A DNA stretch of 64,000 bases from JANXSF01 sp043755435 (GCA_043755435.1 JAYUSZ010000125.1:1-64000), one strand, 5' to 3'. Positions 52,501 to 61,548 are shown, numbered from the stretch's first letter. Notes: generated by a model from the letters alone, not told the origin. Translations and numbers: made by a program.

Positions 52501-53777
52501 CGATTCAGAAGGATCGGATGGTCGCGAATAACTTCTTCCAGGATGTCCCAAACTACGGGATCCTGCTGTTCTACAAGTTCCTTCGCTTGCTTGATGGTGG
52601 TGCAATGTCCACGCTGTTCCAGACGATGATAGATGAATGGCTTGAAGAGCTCCAGCGCCATTTTCTTGGGCAAGCCGCACTGATTCAACTTCAGTTCAGG
52701 GCCGACGACGATGACCGAACGGCCAGAATAATCGACGCGCTTTCCAAGTAGATTTTGACGGAAACGACCCTGCTTGCCTTTCAGCGTATCGGACAGGGAC
52801 TTCAATGGACGGTTGTTTGCGCCACGCAAAACACGGCCACGGCGACCGTTATCGAACAGAGCATCGACAGCTTCCTGCAGCATCCGCTTTTCGTTGCGGA
52901 CGATCACGTCCGGGGCGTGCAGTTCCATCAACTTCTTCAATCGGTTGTTGCGGTTGATGACACGGCGATAAAGATCGTTCAAATCGGACGTAGCGAAGCG
53001 ACCGCCATCGAGCGGGACAAGCGGACGAAGTTCCGGCGGGATCACTGGGATCACGTCCAGAATCATCCATTCAGGCTTATTGGCAGACTTGCGGAAACTT
53101 TCGGCTACGCGCAGGCGCTTGGCATACTTCAACTTCTTTTGCGCCGACTGTTCCGTCTTCATCTTCTCGCGAATCATGATGGACAGTGATTCCACGTCCA
53201 TCTTGCGGAGAAGATCTTTAATGCCTTCGGCACCCATCATGGCGACGAATTTACCGGGGTATTCCAGGTCCAATTGACGCTTGCGTTCGTCGGTGATTAC
53301 CTCACCGGCGGAAATTTCCTGCACGTCGCCTGGATCCACAATTACGTAAGCTTCAAAGTAAAGAACGCGTTCCAATTCGCGCAGGGTAATGTCAAGAAGA
53401 TAACCGATACGGCTGGGCAATCCCTTGAAGAACCAAACGTGCGAACAGGGGCTGGCAAGTTCAATGTGGCCCAAACGTTCCCGGCGAACCCGGGAAAGAG
53501 TGACTTCCACACCGCACTTATCGCAAATGACGCCGCGGTGCTTCATGCGTTTGTACTTACCGCACAAGCATTCCCAATCGGCAATCGGTCCGAAAATACG
53601 GGCGCAGAAAAGGCCGTCCCGTTCCGGTTTGAAGGTTCTATAGTTAATGGTCTCCGGCTTGGTTACTTCGCCGTGGGACCAGCTCCGGATTTTTTCCGGG
53701 GAGGCGAGACTAATCCGGATGGAATCAAAGTCCGCAATCAGATTCGCGCGATCATATGGGGAAGATCTATACATCAT
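49542..53777 (-). CDS. rpoC: DNA-directed RNA polymerase subunit beta'
   Basis: RpoC carries the catalytic centre of RNA polymerase. The 1411-residue protein has the N-terminal zinc finger (CLCGKYKRMKHRGVICDKC), the magnesium motif NADFDGDQMAVH at about residues 459-470, and a second zinc finger (CESKRGVCQLCYG). I placed the start at ATG 53777 (MMYRSSPYDRANLI), which has an excellent ribosome site, AAGGAGGAGG, eight bases ahead; this site overlaps the rpoB stop codon. The longer frame from 53819 would extend into rpoB. The gap to rpoB is 16 bp. Confidence 0.98.
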   Translation of the reverse strand: MMYRSSPYDRANLIADFDSIRISLASPEKIRSWSHGEVTKPETINYRTFKPERDGLFCARIFGPIADWECLCGKYKRMKHRGVICDKCGVEVTLSRVRRERLGHIELASPCSHVWFFKGLPSRIGYLLDITLRELERVLYFEAYVIVDPGDVQEISAGEVITDERKRQLDLEYPGKFVAMMGAEGIKDLLRKMDVESLSIMIREKMKTEQSAQKKLKYAKRLRVAESFRKSANKPEWMILDVIPVIPPELRPLVPLDGGRFATSDLNDLYRRVINRNNRLKKLMELHAPDVIVRNEKRMLQEAVDALFDNGRRGRVLRGANNRPLKSLSDTLKGKQGRFRQNLLGKRVDYSGRSVIVVGPELKLNQCGLPKKMALELFKPFIYHRLEQRGHCTTIKQAKELVEQQDPVVWDILEEVIRDHPILLNRAPTLHRLGIQAFEPILVEGKAIKLHPLVCTAFNADFDGDQMAVHIPLSPEAQIEATTLMLSSNNILSPAHGAPIAIPSQDMVLGLYYLTKAVPGTKGEGKKFASIDDVLIALEMGEVETLTPIKLRYTGPVMELGKAFDSQNIMHTEPVQYDKADMDTSVGRVILNDVLPDDMPFINGLLKKKGLTQMVHYCYLRFGLHVTVKMLDEVKALGFLYATRAGISIGIDDMVVPKQKASLVKEAEKAVIEVQNQYQEGAITQRERYNKIIEIWSKVTDRVSEEMFKVMEEDDRTGRYLNPIYIMADSGARGSKQQIRQLSGMRGLMAKPSGEIIETPITANFREGLNVLQYFISTHGARKGLADTALKTADSGYLTRRLVDVAQDVIVTDTDCGTMDGIYVEPIIESGEIIEPLRDRIVGRVALETQLDFENNVIVKVNQEITEELAAAIQAAGIERVKIRSVLTCESKRGVCQLCYGRNLATGRLVERGEACGVIAAQSIGEPGTQLTMRTFHIGGAATRASEQSTQEARTNGFVRHIGIQTVRNAKGELVAMNRNGILAVVDEKNRERERYQVVYGARILYEEGAPVKANEKMLEWDPYTFSILTELTGIAHFKDLIEGATLTEMVDEITGLSQLVVSDSMDEKRQPMVMIRPIGGHKADEKRYLMPTHAHLMMRDGDEVHAGDVIAKIPRATSKTKDITGGLPRVVELFEARKPRDPAVIAEINGIIKHGEVTKGYRKIAIHGDDGNAREYSIPRGVHINVQDGERVKAGDPLMDGPRNPHDILAVLGERELQKYLVNEIQEVYRLQGVNINDKHLEVISRQMLRWVRIEDIGDSEFLPEEVVDRFKFKEENARVLDAGGKPAAGKAVLLGITKASLSTDSFISAASFQETTRVLTEAAINGKVDYLRGLKENVIMGRLIPAGTGLDYYRGVKIAGEDIVEEPVVEEPEISLADGLGGYDEEARTVYTGGLSEVSEIGGGEDIAE

Positions 53778-53793
53778 CGCTTTAACCTCCTCC

Positions 53794-56700
53794 TTAGTCA
53801 GCCGCCAGCGCAGTGTCAATCACTTCGCGGGGCTTTTTCATTAATTCAACGTCAAGGCATAAAGATTGCAGTTCGCGGATGAGCACGTTAAACGACTCGG
53901 GCACACCCGGTTCGGCCGCAGCCTCGCCTTTGACAATAGCTTCGTAGATTTTCGCGCGCCCGTAAACGTCATCGGACTTCGCGGTTAACAATTCCTGCAG
54001 CACATAAGCAGCACCGTAGGCTTCAAGGGCCCACACTTCCATTTCACCAAAACGCTGTCCGCCAAATTGCGCCTTGCCGCCCAGGGGCTGCTGCGTAATT
54101 AACGAATACGGTCCGATGGAACGAGCGTGGATCTTATCATCCACCAAGTGAGACAGCTTCAACATATAGATGTAGCCGACTGTCACTGGCTGTTCAAACC
54201 AAATTCCCGACATGCCATCAATCAACCGGACCTTACCAGAGCTTGGGAGCTCAGCACGAGCCAGCATGGCTTTAATGTCAGCTTCCGTTGCACCGTCAAA
54301 TACCGGTGTTGCAAAGTGGAAGCCCAGGAATTTTGCAGCCCATCCAAGATGGGTTTCCAAAATCTGTCCGACGTTCATACGGGAAGGTACGCCCAGCGGA
54401 TTCAAGACAATTTCCACCGGCGTTCCGTCGGCCAAGTGAGGCATGTCTTCTTCGGGAACAATGCGGGCGATCACACCCTTGTTTCCGTGACGGCCTGCCA
54501 TTTTGTCGCCAACGCTTAACTTGCGCTTCATTGCGATGTAAACCTTGACCAGTTTAATAACACCTGGAGGCAGTTCATCACCCTTACGCAACTTCGCCGT
54601 TTTCTCTTCTGTGATTTTTTCCAACACGGCGATTTGACGCGACGTCATCTCTTCGATTTCGTCGATCATTTCGTTCAGCCGGGGATTACGTTCTTTTAAC
54701 CGGAGGCGCTTCAAATCACGTCCGCGCATGGATTCAACCATTTCGCGGTTCATGTAAGCACCCTTTGAAACCAGCTTCTTATTGCTCTTTTCGTCGTGGA
54801 GATCGGCTAGGATTTCTTGGCCGTCCATTTCCTTGGTTAATCGCTTGGCACGTTCGTCGTTCAGAATGCGCTTTTCGTCTTCCAAGTTGCGATGTAGCTT
54901 GGCCACCTGGTTTTCCAGGATCAGCTTGGAGCGTTCATCCAGTTCGGTACCTTTGCGTGCGAATACTTTGCAATCTACGACCGTGCCTTCCATTCCGGGC
55001 GGACAGTAGAGCGAAGCGTCTTTCACGTCACCAGCTTTTTCACCGAAGATGGCACGCAACAACTTCTCTTCAGGAGTCAGTTGCGTTTCACCCTTCGGCG
55101 TCACTTTGCCGACAAGAATGTCACCAGGTTTGACCGTGGCACCCACTCGGATAATGCCACTTTCGTCCAGGTTGCGCAGGAAGCTTTCTGAGATGTTCGG
55201 AATATCACGAGTGATTTCCTCAGGTCCCAGCTTGGTATCGCGAGATTCAATTTCCAACTCTTCAATATGAATTGAAGTGTAGTAATCTTCCTTCACCAAC
55301 TTTTCGGAAACCACAATGGCGTCCTCAAAGTTGTAACCGCGCCAGGGCATGAAGGCCACTAGCACGTTGCGGCCAAGGGCAAGTTCGCCCAGTTCCGTAC
55401 AAGGACCATCCGCCAGCACATCCCCTTTCTTCACGCGTTGGCCAAGCTTTACGATTGGCTTCTGCGTGATACAGGTGTTCTGGTTGGAACGTTTGAATTT
55501 GATCAGCGTGTAGATGTCCGAACCCACTTCGCGCGACATCTGACCTTCGTGTGCGGAGGAGCCGTCCACACGAACAATTACTCGTTCGCTATCGACGGAA
55601 TCAACAATGCCGGCGCGCTTGCAAATAACGACAGCACCGGAGTCGCGAGCAGTGACACGTTCCATACCGGTTCCAACGAAAGGAGCCTCAGCACGCAGCA
55701 GCGGAACTGCCTGGCGTTGCATGTTGGAACCCATCAAAGCGCGGTTGGCGTCATCGTTTTCAAGGAATGGAATCAGACTGGCGGCAACCGAAACAAGCTG
55801 TTTCGGGCTGACGTCCATATACTGCACTTCCTCCCGATGAATAAGAACGAAGTTACCTTGCTGACGGGCGTTCACCAGATCGTCGGTAATTTTACCGGCC
55901 GGATCCAGCTTCACGTTGGCCTGGGCAATAATGTATTTGTCTTCTTCCCAGGCAGAGAGGTAATCGCAATGGGCTTCAATTTCAGCTGGATGTTTGCCAG
56001 CCTTGAGACCCGAATTGATCTTCTCCATTTCTAAGCGTGGGACGACTTGATTCACCTTGGTTGAAGTATCGCCAGGATTCAGCACCTTGATTTCGTCCAC
56101 AACAATGCCTTCAATCACGCGCCGGTAAGGGCTTTCAATAAAGCCGTATTCGTTGATGCGTGCAAAACAAGACAGTGAGGAAATAAGTCCGATGTTCGGA
56201 CCTTCAGGCGTTTCAATGGGGCAGATACGGCCGTAGTGAGTAGGGTGAACGTCGCGGACTTCAAAGCCGGCACGTTCGCGGGAAAGACCACCAGGTCCAA
56301 GAGCGGAGAGTCTCCGTTTGTGGGTGATTTCCGACAATGGATTGGTTTGATCCATGAACTGCGAAAGTTGGCTGGAGCCGAAGAATTCACGAATGGCGGC
56401 CATCACGGGCTTGGCGTTAACCAAGTCGTGCGGCATAGCGGTGGACATTTCCTGGTACACCGACATCTTTTCCTTAATGGCGCGTTCCATACGAACCAAG
56501 CCAATGCGGAATTGATTTTCCAGCAATTCACCAACTGCGCGGACGCGGCGGTTACCCAAGTGATCAATGTCGTCCACAAGCCCGATACCTTTACGAAGGC
56601 GCATCAGGTAGCGGATGGTAGAAACAAAATCGTCTCCATCGAGAGTGCGGCGATCAAGCGGATTGCGGCCATCATTCTTTGGATCGGACTTCCAGCTTTC

Positions 56701-58161
56701 CGCGGAATGATCGGCTTTATCGTGCAGCTTGATGTTGAACTTCATGCGGCCGACGCGCGATAAATCGTACTTGCGAGCGTCGAAGAACATACCCTGGAAC
56801 AATTGAGTAGCGGTGTCGACAGTTGGCGGATCGCCTGGGCGCAACTTGCGGTAAATTTCCAGCAGTGCGTCGTTCTGCGTCTTGATAGGATCCTTGCGAA
56901 GCGTGGAAACAATTACGTTCCCAACGTCGTCGCGTTCAGGGAAGAAAAGCTCCAGCTTTTCGATGCCGGCGTCCATCAGCTTGGTTAGAAGCGATGGAGT
57001 CAACTCCTGATTGGCTTCAACCAGAATTTCACCGGTTTCCATATCGATGACATCAGCCATCACCAATGCGCCTTCCAGATCATTGGAGGCGACTTCAAAC
57101 TGTTCGATCTTGGCCTTAGCCAAATCTTTCAGAACACTGTTGGTGATTTTGCGGCCTTGAGGAACAACCGTATCACCTGACTTGGAGTTAATCGCGTGCG
57201 ACAGTTTCAGACCGAGCAATGCACCGCGACCGGATTCAGAAGTTAACCAAATTAGCTTCTTGTCTTTGATCTTCAGTGTGGTGTGCGTGTCTGTATAGAA
57301 AGTACGAAGAATCTGCTCATCGGACTTCATGCCTAGGGCACGAAGGAATACACTGCCGTAAAACTTGCGCTTGCGATCGATACGGACGTAGAGCAGGTTC
57401 TTGTTGTCGTACTCAAACTCAACCCAGCTTCCTCGATACGGAATGATCTTACCCAGGTAATACCCTTGGGCTGCAACCTTTTCAAAAAACACACCAGGCG
57501 AACGATGCAACTGGCTGACAATTACACGCTCTGTGCCGTTGATGATGAACGTACCGTTGTTGGTCATCAGCGGGATTTCACCAAAGAACACTTCCTGTTC
57601 CTTGATGTCGCGCACGGTCTTGACGCCGGTTTCGGGATCTTTGTCGTATACAGTGAGGCGGATGGTTACTTTCAGCGGGGCGGAATAAGTCATGCCGCGC
57701 TCTTCGCATTCCGGCACGTCGTACTTCAACTGCAGGCCGACAGGATCACCGCAACGGTTACAGAAGGTGACAATGTTTTTGTTGAAGGTTCCGCACTTGT
57801 GGCAAAGGACTTCTCCAGCATGGAATGGATCGGTACGGATGGTGGCGCCGCAGGCTGGATTGCGGCAAGTGGAGCGAAGGTGATGCAGCCCTTTCAGGTT
57901 GCCGCACTTGCATTCCCAGTTACCGATGGCGTAATCAACGAATTCCAGTTGCGAAAGACCGCGGAAATCGGTGATAGGGAATACGCTGGAAAATACGCTC
58001 TGCAAGCCAGAATCGTCTCGCTCAGGAGGCAGCAGCTCCATTTGCAGGAAGCGAGCATAGCTCTGCTTCTGCACTTCAATCAAATTCGGAATCGGAACCG
58101 AAGTTTTGATCTTCGAGAAATCGACACGCTCGCGAATATTGGAAATTGCCGTGTTACTCAT
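53794..58161 (-). CDS. rpoB: DNA-directed RNA polymerase subunit beta with N-terminal zinc-finger-like insertion
   Basis: The 1455-residue protein has the usual core, including SSQLSQFMDQTNPLSEITHKRR in two pieces of the rifampicin pocket (only one position, Asn to Thr after MDQ, differs from E. coli) and GPGGLSRERAGFEVRD. Between residues about 80 and 144 there is an insertion containing eight cysteines (C84, C86, C99, C104, C120, C123, C134, C137), arranged as two zinc-ribbon-like pairs. Most RpoB proteins run directly from LEFVDYAIG to LKYDVPECEERG. It starts 511 bp after rplL and is followed by rpoC. Confidence 0.97.
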   Translation of the reverse strand: MSNTAISNIRERVDFSKIKTSVPIPNLIEVQKQSYARFLQMELLPPERDDSGLQSVFSSVFPITDFRGLSQLEFVDYAIGNWECKCGNLKGLHHLRSTCRNPACGATIRTDPFHAGEVLCHKCGTFNKNIVTFCNRCGDPVGLQLKYDVPECEERGMTYSAPLKVTIRLTVYDKDPETGVKTVRDIKEQEVFFGEIPLMTNNGTFIINGTERVIVSQLHRSPGVFFEKVAAQGYYLGKIIPYRGSWVEFEYDNKNLLYVRIDRKRKFYGSVFLRALGMKSDEQILRTFYTDTHTTLKIKDKKLIWLTSESGRGALLGLKLSHAINSKSGDTVVPQGRKITNSVLKDLAKAKIEQFEVASNDLEGALVMADVIDMETGEILVEANQELTPSLLTKLMDAGIEKLELFFPERDDVGNVIVSTLRKDPIKTQNDALLEIYRKLRPGDPPTVDTATQLFQGMFFDARKYDLSRVGRMKFNIKLHDKADHSAESWKSDPKNDGRNPLDRRTLDGDDFVSTIRYLMRLRKGIGLVDDIDHLGNRRVRAVGELLENQFRIGLVRMERAIKEKMSVYQEMSTAMPHDLVNAKPVMAAIREFFGSSQLSQFMDQTNPLSEITHKRRLSALGPGGLSRERAGFEVRDVHPTHYGRICPIETPEGPNIGLISSLSCFARINEYGFIESPYRRVIEGIVVDEIKVLNPGDTSTKVNQVVPRLEMEKINSGLKAGKHPAEIEAHCDYLSAWEEDKYIIAQANVKLDPAGKITDDLVNARQQGNFVLIHREEVQYMDVSPKQLVSVAASLIPFLENDDANRALMGSNMQRQAVPLLRAEAPFVGTGMERVTARDSGAVVICKRAGIVDSVDSERVIVRVDGSSAHEGQMSREVGSDIYTLIKFKRSNQNTCITQKPIVKLGQRVKKGDVLADGPCTELGELALGRNVLVAFMPWRGYNFEDAIVVSEKLVKEDYYTSIHIEELEIESRDTKLGPEEITRDIPNISESFLRNLDESGIIRVGATVKPGDILVGKVTPKGETQLTPEEKLLRAIFGEKAGDVKDASLYCPPGMEGTVVDCKVFARKGTELDERSKLILENQVAKLHRNLEDEKRILNDERAKRLTKEMDGQEILADLHDEKSNKKLVSKGAYMNREMVESMRGRDLKRLRLKERNPRLNEMIDEIEEMTSRQIAVLEKITEEKTAKLRKGDELPPGVIKLVKVYIAMKRKLSVGDKMAGRHGNKGVIARIVPEEDMPHLADGTPVEIVLNPLGVPSRMNVGQILETHLGWAAKFLGFHFATPVFDGATEADIKAMLARAELPSSGKVRLIDGMSGIWFEQPVTVGYIYMLKLSHLVDDKIHARSIGPYSLITQQPLGGKAQFGGQRFGEMEVWALEAYGAAYVLQELLTAKSDDVYGRAKIYEAIVKGEAAAEPGVPESFNVLIRELQSLCLDVELMKKPREVIDTALAAD

Positions 58162-58672
58162 TTTCGTTCGTCCACTCCTATATGCAACGGCACAACTGCC
58201 GGCGGAAACAGACTACCCTTGCCGGACGCAAACTTAAAAACGTCACCAACAACGTCAGAAATCAACGTTTGATGTGGAAATCCGGTCTGCAGTCCAACCA
58301 AAATTGGTTAGCGGATCGGGAAGGCACAGTAAATTATCTTTGATTATGTTCGGATACACTTCTGCCAAGGTGGGTTTAAGCATAGAAAGCTCGATCACAG
58401 TTTGAGGCAAACTGCTGGCTGAAGGGCGTAAAGATGTATTCACAGGCGCAATCCGGTCCGGCTCCGGCTATTGCAGTTATAGTACCAAACTCCAGAGCCC
58501 CTGGTCAAACGGGGGCAAGGAGTAGAACTAAATGCGATAATTTCGTAAGGAAAATACCTTAGCCGGGGCGTACTAGTACTGATTTGGGTGGTGAAATGGG
58601 ATAGCGCCAACGGCTCCCCACCCAGGGAACCGCCAGCGCCGTTTTTTTTGAGCTTAGAAATAGGAAGCTTGT
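58162..58672 (-). promoter_or_regulatory. Long rplL-rpoB intergenic region with processing/attenuator-like hairpin
   Basis: This 511-bp stretch between rplL and rpoB holds no gene. Next to rplL, bases 58604-58618 and 58625-58639 fold on the minus-strand RNA into 15 consecutive pairs, four of them G-U, with a 6-nt loop. On the plus strand the same positions give A-C mismatches, so the structure seems kept for the minus-strand transcript. No T run follows it on that strand. In E. coli the equivalent interval holds an attenuator and RNase III site; the same role is inferred here. The remaining ~400 bp show no clear promoter or conserved structure. Confidence 0.55.
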
Positions 58673-59050
58673 TTACTTGACTTCGACGCTAGCGCCGGCG
58701 TCCACAAACTTCTTCTTAATTGTCTCGGCTTCATCCTTATTGATGCCTTCCTTGATTGTCTTCGGTGCGCCGTCAACCAGATCCTTGGCTTCTTTGAGGC
58801 CGAGGCTGGTGACTTCACGGACAACCTTGATGACATTGATCTTGTTTGCGCCAGCGCCGGTGAGCACAACCGTAAATTCGGTCTTCTCTTCGACTGGAGC
58901 GGCAGCAGCGCCGCCGCCGGCTGGGGCTGCAGCCACTGAGGCAGCTGCGGCTGATACGCCTAATTTCTCTTCGAGCATCTTCACCAGCTGGGAAGCCTCG
59001 AGCAGCGTCAACCCTTGAATCTGTTCTGCGATAGCATTGATGTCGGCCAT
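58673..59050 (-). CDS. rplL: 50S ribosomal protein L7/L12
   Basis: A 125-residue ribosomal stalk protein. The N-terminal dimerisation helices (MADINAIAEQIQGLTLLEASQLVKMLEEKLGV), the flexible Ala/Gly hinge and the C-terminal domain (EFTVVLTGAGANKINVIKVVREVTSLGLKEAKDLVD) are all present. It is 77 bp downstream of rplJ and precedes the rpoB leader region. Confidence 0.98.
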   Translation of the reverse strand: MADINAIAEQIQGLTLLEASQLVKMLEEKLGVSAAAASVAAAPAGGGAAAAPVEEKTEFTVVLTGAGANKINVIKVVREVTSLGLKEAKDLVDGAPKTIKEGINKDEAETIKKKFVDAGASVEVK

Positions 59051-59127
59051 TGTCTTGTAAAACTCCTGAACTCGTTAATAAATTTCGTAAAACTACGTTT
59101 TTCGGTTAGCCAGCGCGCGTTGAAGCG

Positions 59128-59655
59128 TTAGGCCTGAAACTTGTTCTCTTTGACACCCTGATCGATAACCACAGCCAGGTTGCGGCCCACACCATTGATG
59201 GCGGTAACCAAACGCTGTGCTGGGGAATTGATCAACCAAAGAATCTTGGAATACAACTCTTCCTTTGAAGGAAGGTTGGAAATCTCTTGAATACCGGCCA
59301 CATTGACGACGCGCCCTTCCACCATACCGGCCTTAAATGTAAAGGCTGGATTGGTCTTGGCATAAACCGTCAACGCTTTAGCCAGGGCAACCGGATCACC
59401 AGTTGTGGAAGCAAGTGAGGTCATCCCGGCGAGCTTTTCAAACAAAGGCTCTTTGCCGGTACCTTCGGCCGCTTTTTGCACCACGTTATTCTTAATAACC
59501 TGATAGCTGCCCCCTGCTGCACGAACCGCTTTGCGCAACGCGTAATCCTGGGTCACCGTCATTTTTTCAAAGCCGGCCAGAAACAGATGGTTGGCATCTT
59601 CCAATTTCTTGCGAAGATCCACCCCATCCTTGTGCTTGTCTGCTCTTTTCTTCAT
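59128..59655 (-). CDS. rplJ: 50S ribosomal protein L10
   Basis: The 175-residue stalk-base protein binds L7/L12 dimers and 23S rRNA. Its N-terminal domain (LFLAGFEKMTVTQDYALRKAVRAAGGSYQVIKNNVVQKA) and the L7/L12-binding C-terminus are recognised. It starts 15 bp after rplA. Confidence 0.97.
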   Translation of the reverse strand: MKKRADKHKDGVDLRKKLEDANHLFLAGFEKMTVTQDYALRKAVRAAGGSYQVIKNNVVQKAAEGTGKEPLFEKLAGMTSLASTTGDPVALAKALTVYAKTNPAFTFKAGMVEGRVVNVAGIQEISNLPSKEELYSKILWLINSPAQRLVTAINGVGRNLAVVIDQGVKENKFQA

Positions 59656-59670
59656 GTGACGATTCCTTTC

Positions 59671-60387
59671 CTACTGCGCTACCTTAGTGGCATTCATTTC
59701 CGTTGTGTCCAGCACAATTCCAGGCCCCATGGTGGAGCAGATGGTTGCGCTGCGCACATACTTCCCTTTGGCTGCGGCAGGTTTTGCGCGAACCACGGCC
59801 GAAATCAGGCTTGCGGCATTCTGGAACAACTTTTCGGTGGAAAAGCTGACTTTGCCGACAGGTGCGTGAATAACACCCGTTTTATCGACGCGAAACTCAA
59901 CCTTACCAGCCTTGGCTTCAGTAACGGCCTTGGTGATATCAGTGGTTACGGTGCCGGTTTTGGGGTTGGGCATAAGACCGCGAGGTCCCAGCACCTTACC
60001 CAGTTTGCCAACGCTGCGCATCATATCAGGGGTAGCGATTACGGAATCGTAAGCCAGCCAGTTTTCCGCCTGAATTTTGGTAACCATTTCTTCGCCGCCG
60101 AAGAAGTCAGCACCAGCCGCTTCTGCTTCGCGAATCTTGTCACCGGATGCGATCACCAATACTTTGACCGACTTGCCGAGCCCATTTGGAAGCACAACAG
60201 TGCCGCGGACCATTTGGTCAGCGTGCTTGGGGTCCACGCCTAAGCGCAGATGGACTTCGACCGTCTCGTCAAATTTGGTGAATTTGATTTTTTGAACGAG
60301 GGGAACCGCTTCTGTAAGCGAGTATGACTTTAATGCATCTACCTGCTTTGCGGCAGCTAGATACTTCTTGCCTTGTTTTCTTGCCAT
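59671..60387 (-). CDS. rplA: 50S ribosomal protein L1
   Basis: A 238-residue L1 protein with the signature KVLGPRGLMPNPKTGTVT and the expected N-terminus MARKQGKKYLAAAKQVD. I placed the start at ATG 60387; the frame also extends to a GTG at 60423, near a GGGAGG ribosome-site-like sequence, but the added residues (MAVCAVACTTHT) are unlike L1. L1 often represses its own operon by binding mRNA. The usual upstream rplK, nusG and secE are absent; unrelated sequence lies there instead. Confidence 0.96.
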   Translation of the reverse strand: MARKQGKKYLAAAKQVDALKSYSLTEAVPLVQKIKFTKFDETVEVHLRLGVDPKHADQMVRGTVVLPNGLGKSVKVLVIASGDKIREAEAAGADFFGGEEMVTKIQAENWLAYDSVIATPDMMRSVGKLGKVLGPRGLMPNPKTGTVTTDITKAVTEAKAGKVEFRVDKTGVIHAPVGKVSFSTEKLFQNAASLISAVVRAKPAAAKGKYVRSATICSTMGPGIVLDTTEMNATKVAQ

Positions 60388-60508
60388 GGTGTGTGTGGTA
60401 CAAGCGACAGCGCATACAGCCACTGCCTCCCAACTTTAAGAATGGTAGCACGGCGGGTTGCAAAGACGCAACTTTGGCAGGGCTTCCTTTCTAACGGGGC
60501 TTCAATTA

Positions 60509-60665
60509 GCCCTGCGGACCCAGTTAGCTTCGTTTCAACAGGGTTGTTTCATCGTTCAACGGGCGGGGCTTGGTCCGGCTTAGAAGATCCATTTTGAGGG
60601 TGAACAAGGGAACATTAACGGGTAGCCCGTCAGCAGCTGTTAGCTTCGTTTCAACGGGTTTGTTT
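60509..60665. repeat. Two imperfect direct repeats upstream of rplA
   Basis: A 27-bp unit (GTTAGCTTCGTTTCAAC followed by a G-rich/T-rich end) occurs at 60523-60549 and 60639-60665 with two differences, and weaker similarity extends about 15 bp to the left of each. On the minus strand both copies can be read as N-(K/N)-P-V-E-T-K-L-T, but in different frames. No gene is assigned. The rest of the 60388-60951 gap shows only the promoter described below. Confidence 0.7.
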
Positions 60666-60876
60666 TGTACGTGTTCATTGTCGAGGTCTTTGTTTGGAAA
60701 GTGTTGTTGATTGCATTTGCTTTCTAGTCCCATGATTTGCACCTTAATGTTAGGATAGCAGACAGCTTAAAGGTAATTCTGTTAAGTTGTTTAGAATCAT
60801 ATAATATCGAGGTGTGATCGCCCCATTGGTCTGGACTATTGTGTTTATTCCTCATCAAGGAAAAGTCGCGGGAAAA

Positions 60877-60906
60877 TTGCCGAGATAGTGCCGTGGCCTG
60901 TATAAT
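60877..60906 (+). promoter_or_regulatory. Predicted sigma-70 promoter of the TIR gene
   Basis: TTGCCG (60877-60882) and a perfect TATAAT (60901-60906) preceded by TG are separated by 18 bp, 46 bp ahead of ATG 60952. Confidence 0.55.
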
Positions 60907-60951
60907 TGGCGTCGGATCGACCTCTTTGAACTAGAAACTTAGGACCCAGCT

Positions 60952-61467
60952 ATGGACCTACCATCGCAATCCAGAATCTTCATCAGTTACAGCCATCGCG
61001 GCGACGGGCCGAAGTGGAAAGCGGCCTTGCTTCGCTCTCTGCATGTGTTCGAGCGGCACCATCTGCTCGATGTGTGGCAGGATGGGAAAATTCGAGTCAG
61101 TTCCTTTTGGGACGGCGACGTCAAACAGGCCATGGGCAGCGCACAGCTTGCAGTGGTGCGTGACCAAGGAAGCGCTCGAATCGGAATACATCCTCAATAC
61201 CGAATTCCTATTCCTGCGTGAGCGGCAGCAGCATGAGAATCTCCCTGTATTCCCGGTCATCTGTGGGGAATGCAATTGGCGAGCGCACGACTGGTTAAGA
61301 GCACGCAAGCGCCGAACGAATCGAATCCTCTCTCGCAGCTCACCGAAGTTGCGCAAGACACGATCTTCCGCCGGATCAACAAGCCATTGGACAAGGAAAA
61401 TACTCCTGAAACTTTTACAAACAGTGTCTCCTTTTCATTGACACGCACCGGTGCGGCTCAGGCTTAA
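60952..61467 (+). pseudogene. TIR-domain protein gene with two frameshifts
   Basis: The first frame encodes the TIR start RIFISYSHRGDGPKW, then FWDGDVKQAMGSAQLAVV. Near 61159 the reading continues in the +1 frame with VTKEALESEYILNTEFLFLR and LPVFPVICGE, WRAHDWLRA, and near 61302 returns to the first frame with QAPNESNPLSQLTEVAQDTIFRRI. This is the expected continuous TIR domain of STAND-type proteins, so two small deletions (probably 2 and 1 bases) have broken the gene; the first frame stops at 61221. TIR domains act in signalling or as NAD-cleaving defence effectors. The remaining C-terminus is short and unrecognised. Confidence 0.8.
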
Positions 61468-61548
61468 TTAATTCGTCAGAAAACTGACAACAATCTGGTT
61501 CCAGTCAGTTCGGGTGATTCTCAGCCGCTTAAGCATGTCGCTAAATGA

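Noticed and set aside
49798..58079. Many 60-270 residue frames opposite rpoC and rpoB
   Set aside because: They are shadow frames of highly conserved genes and lack any family similarity.
58642..58649. Plus-strand T8 run after the rplL-rpoB hairpin as a terminator
   Set aside because: No plus-strand gene precedes it and the plus-strand stem has four mismatches.
60524..60742. 72-residue minus-strand frame upstream of rplA
   Set aside because: It reads through the direct repeats; the conserved peptide occurs in two different frames, so a single gene is not supported.
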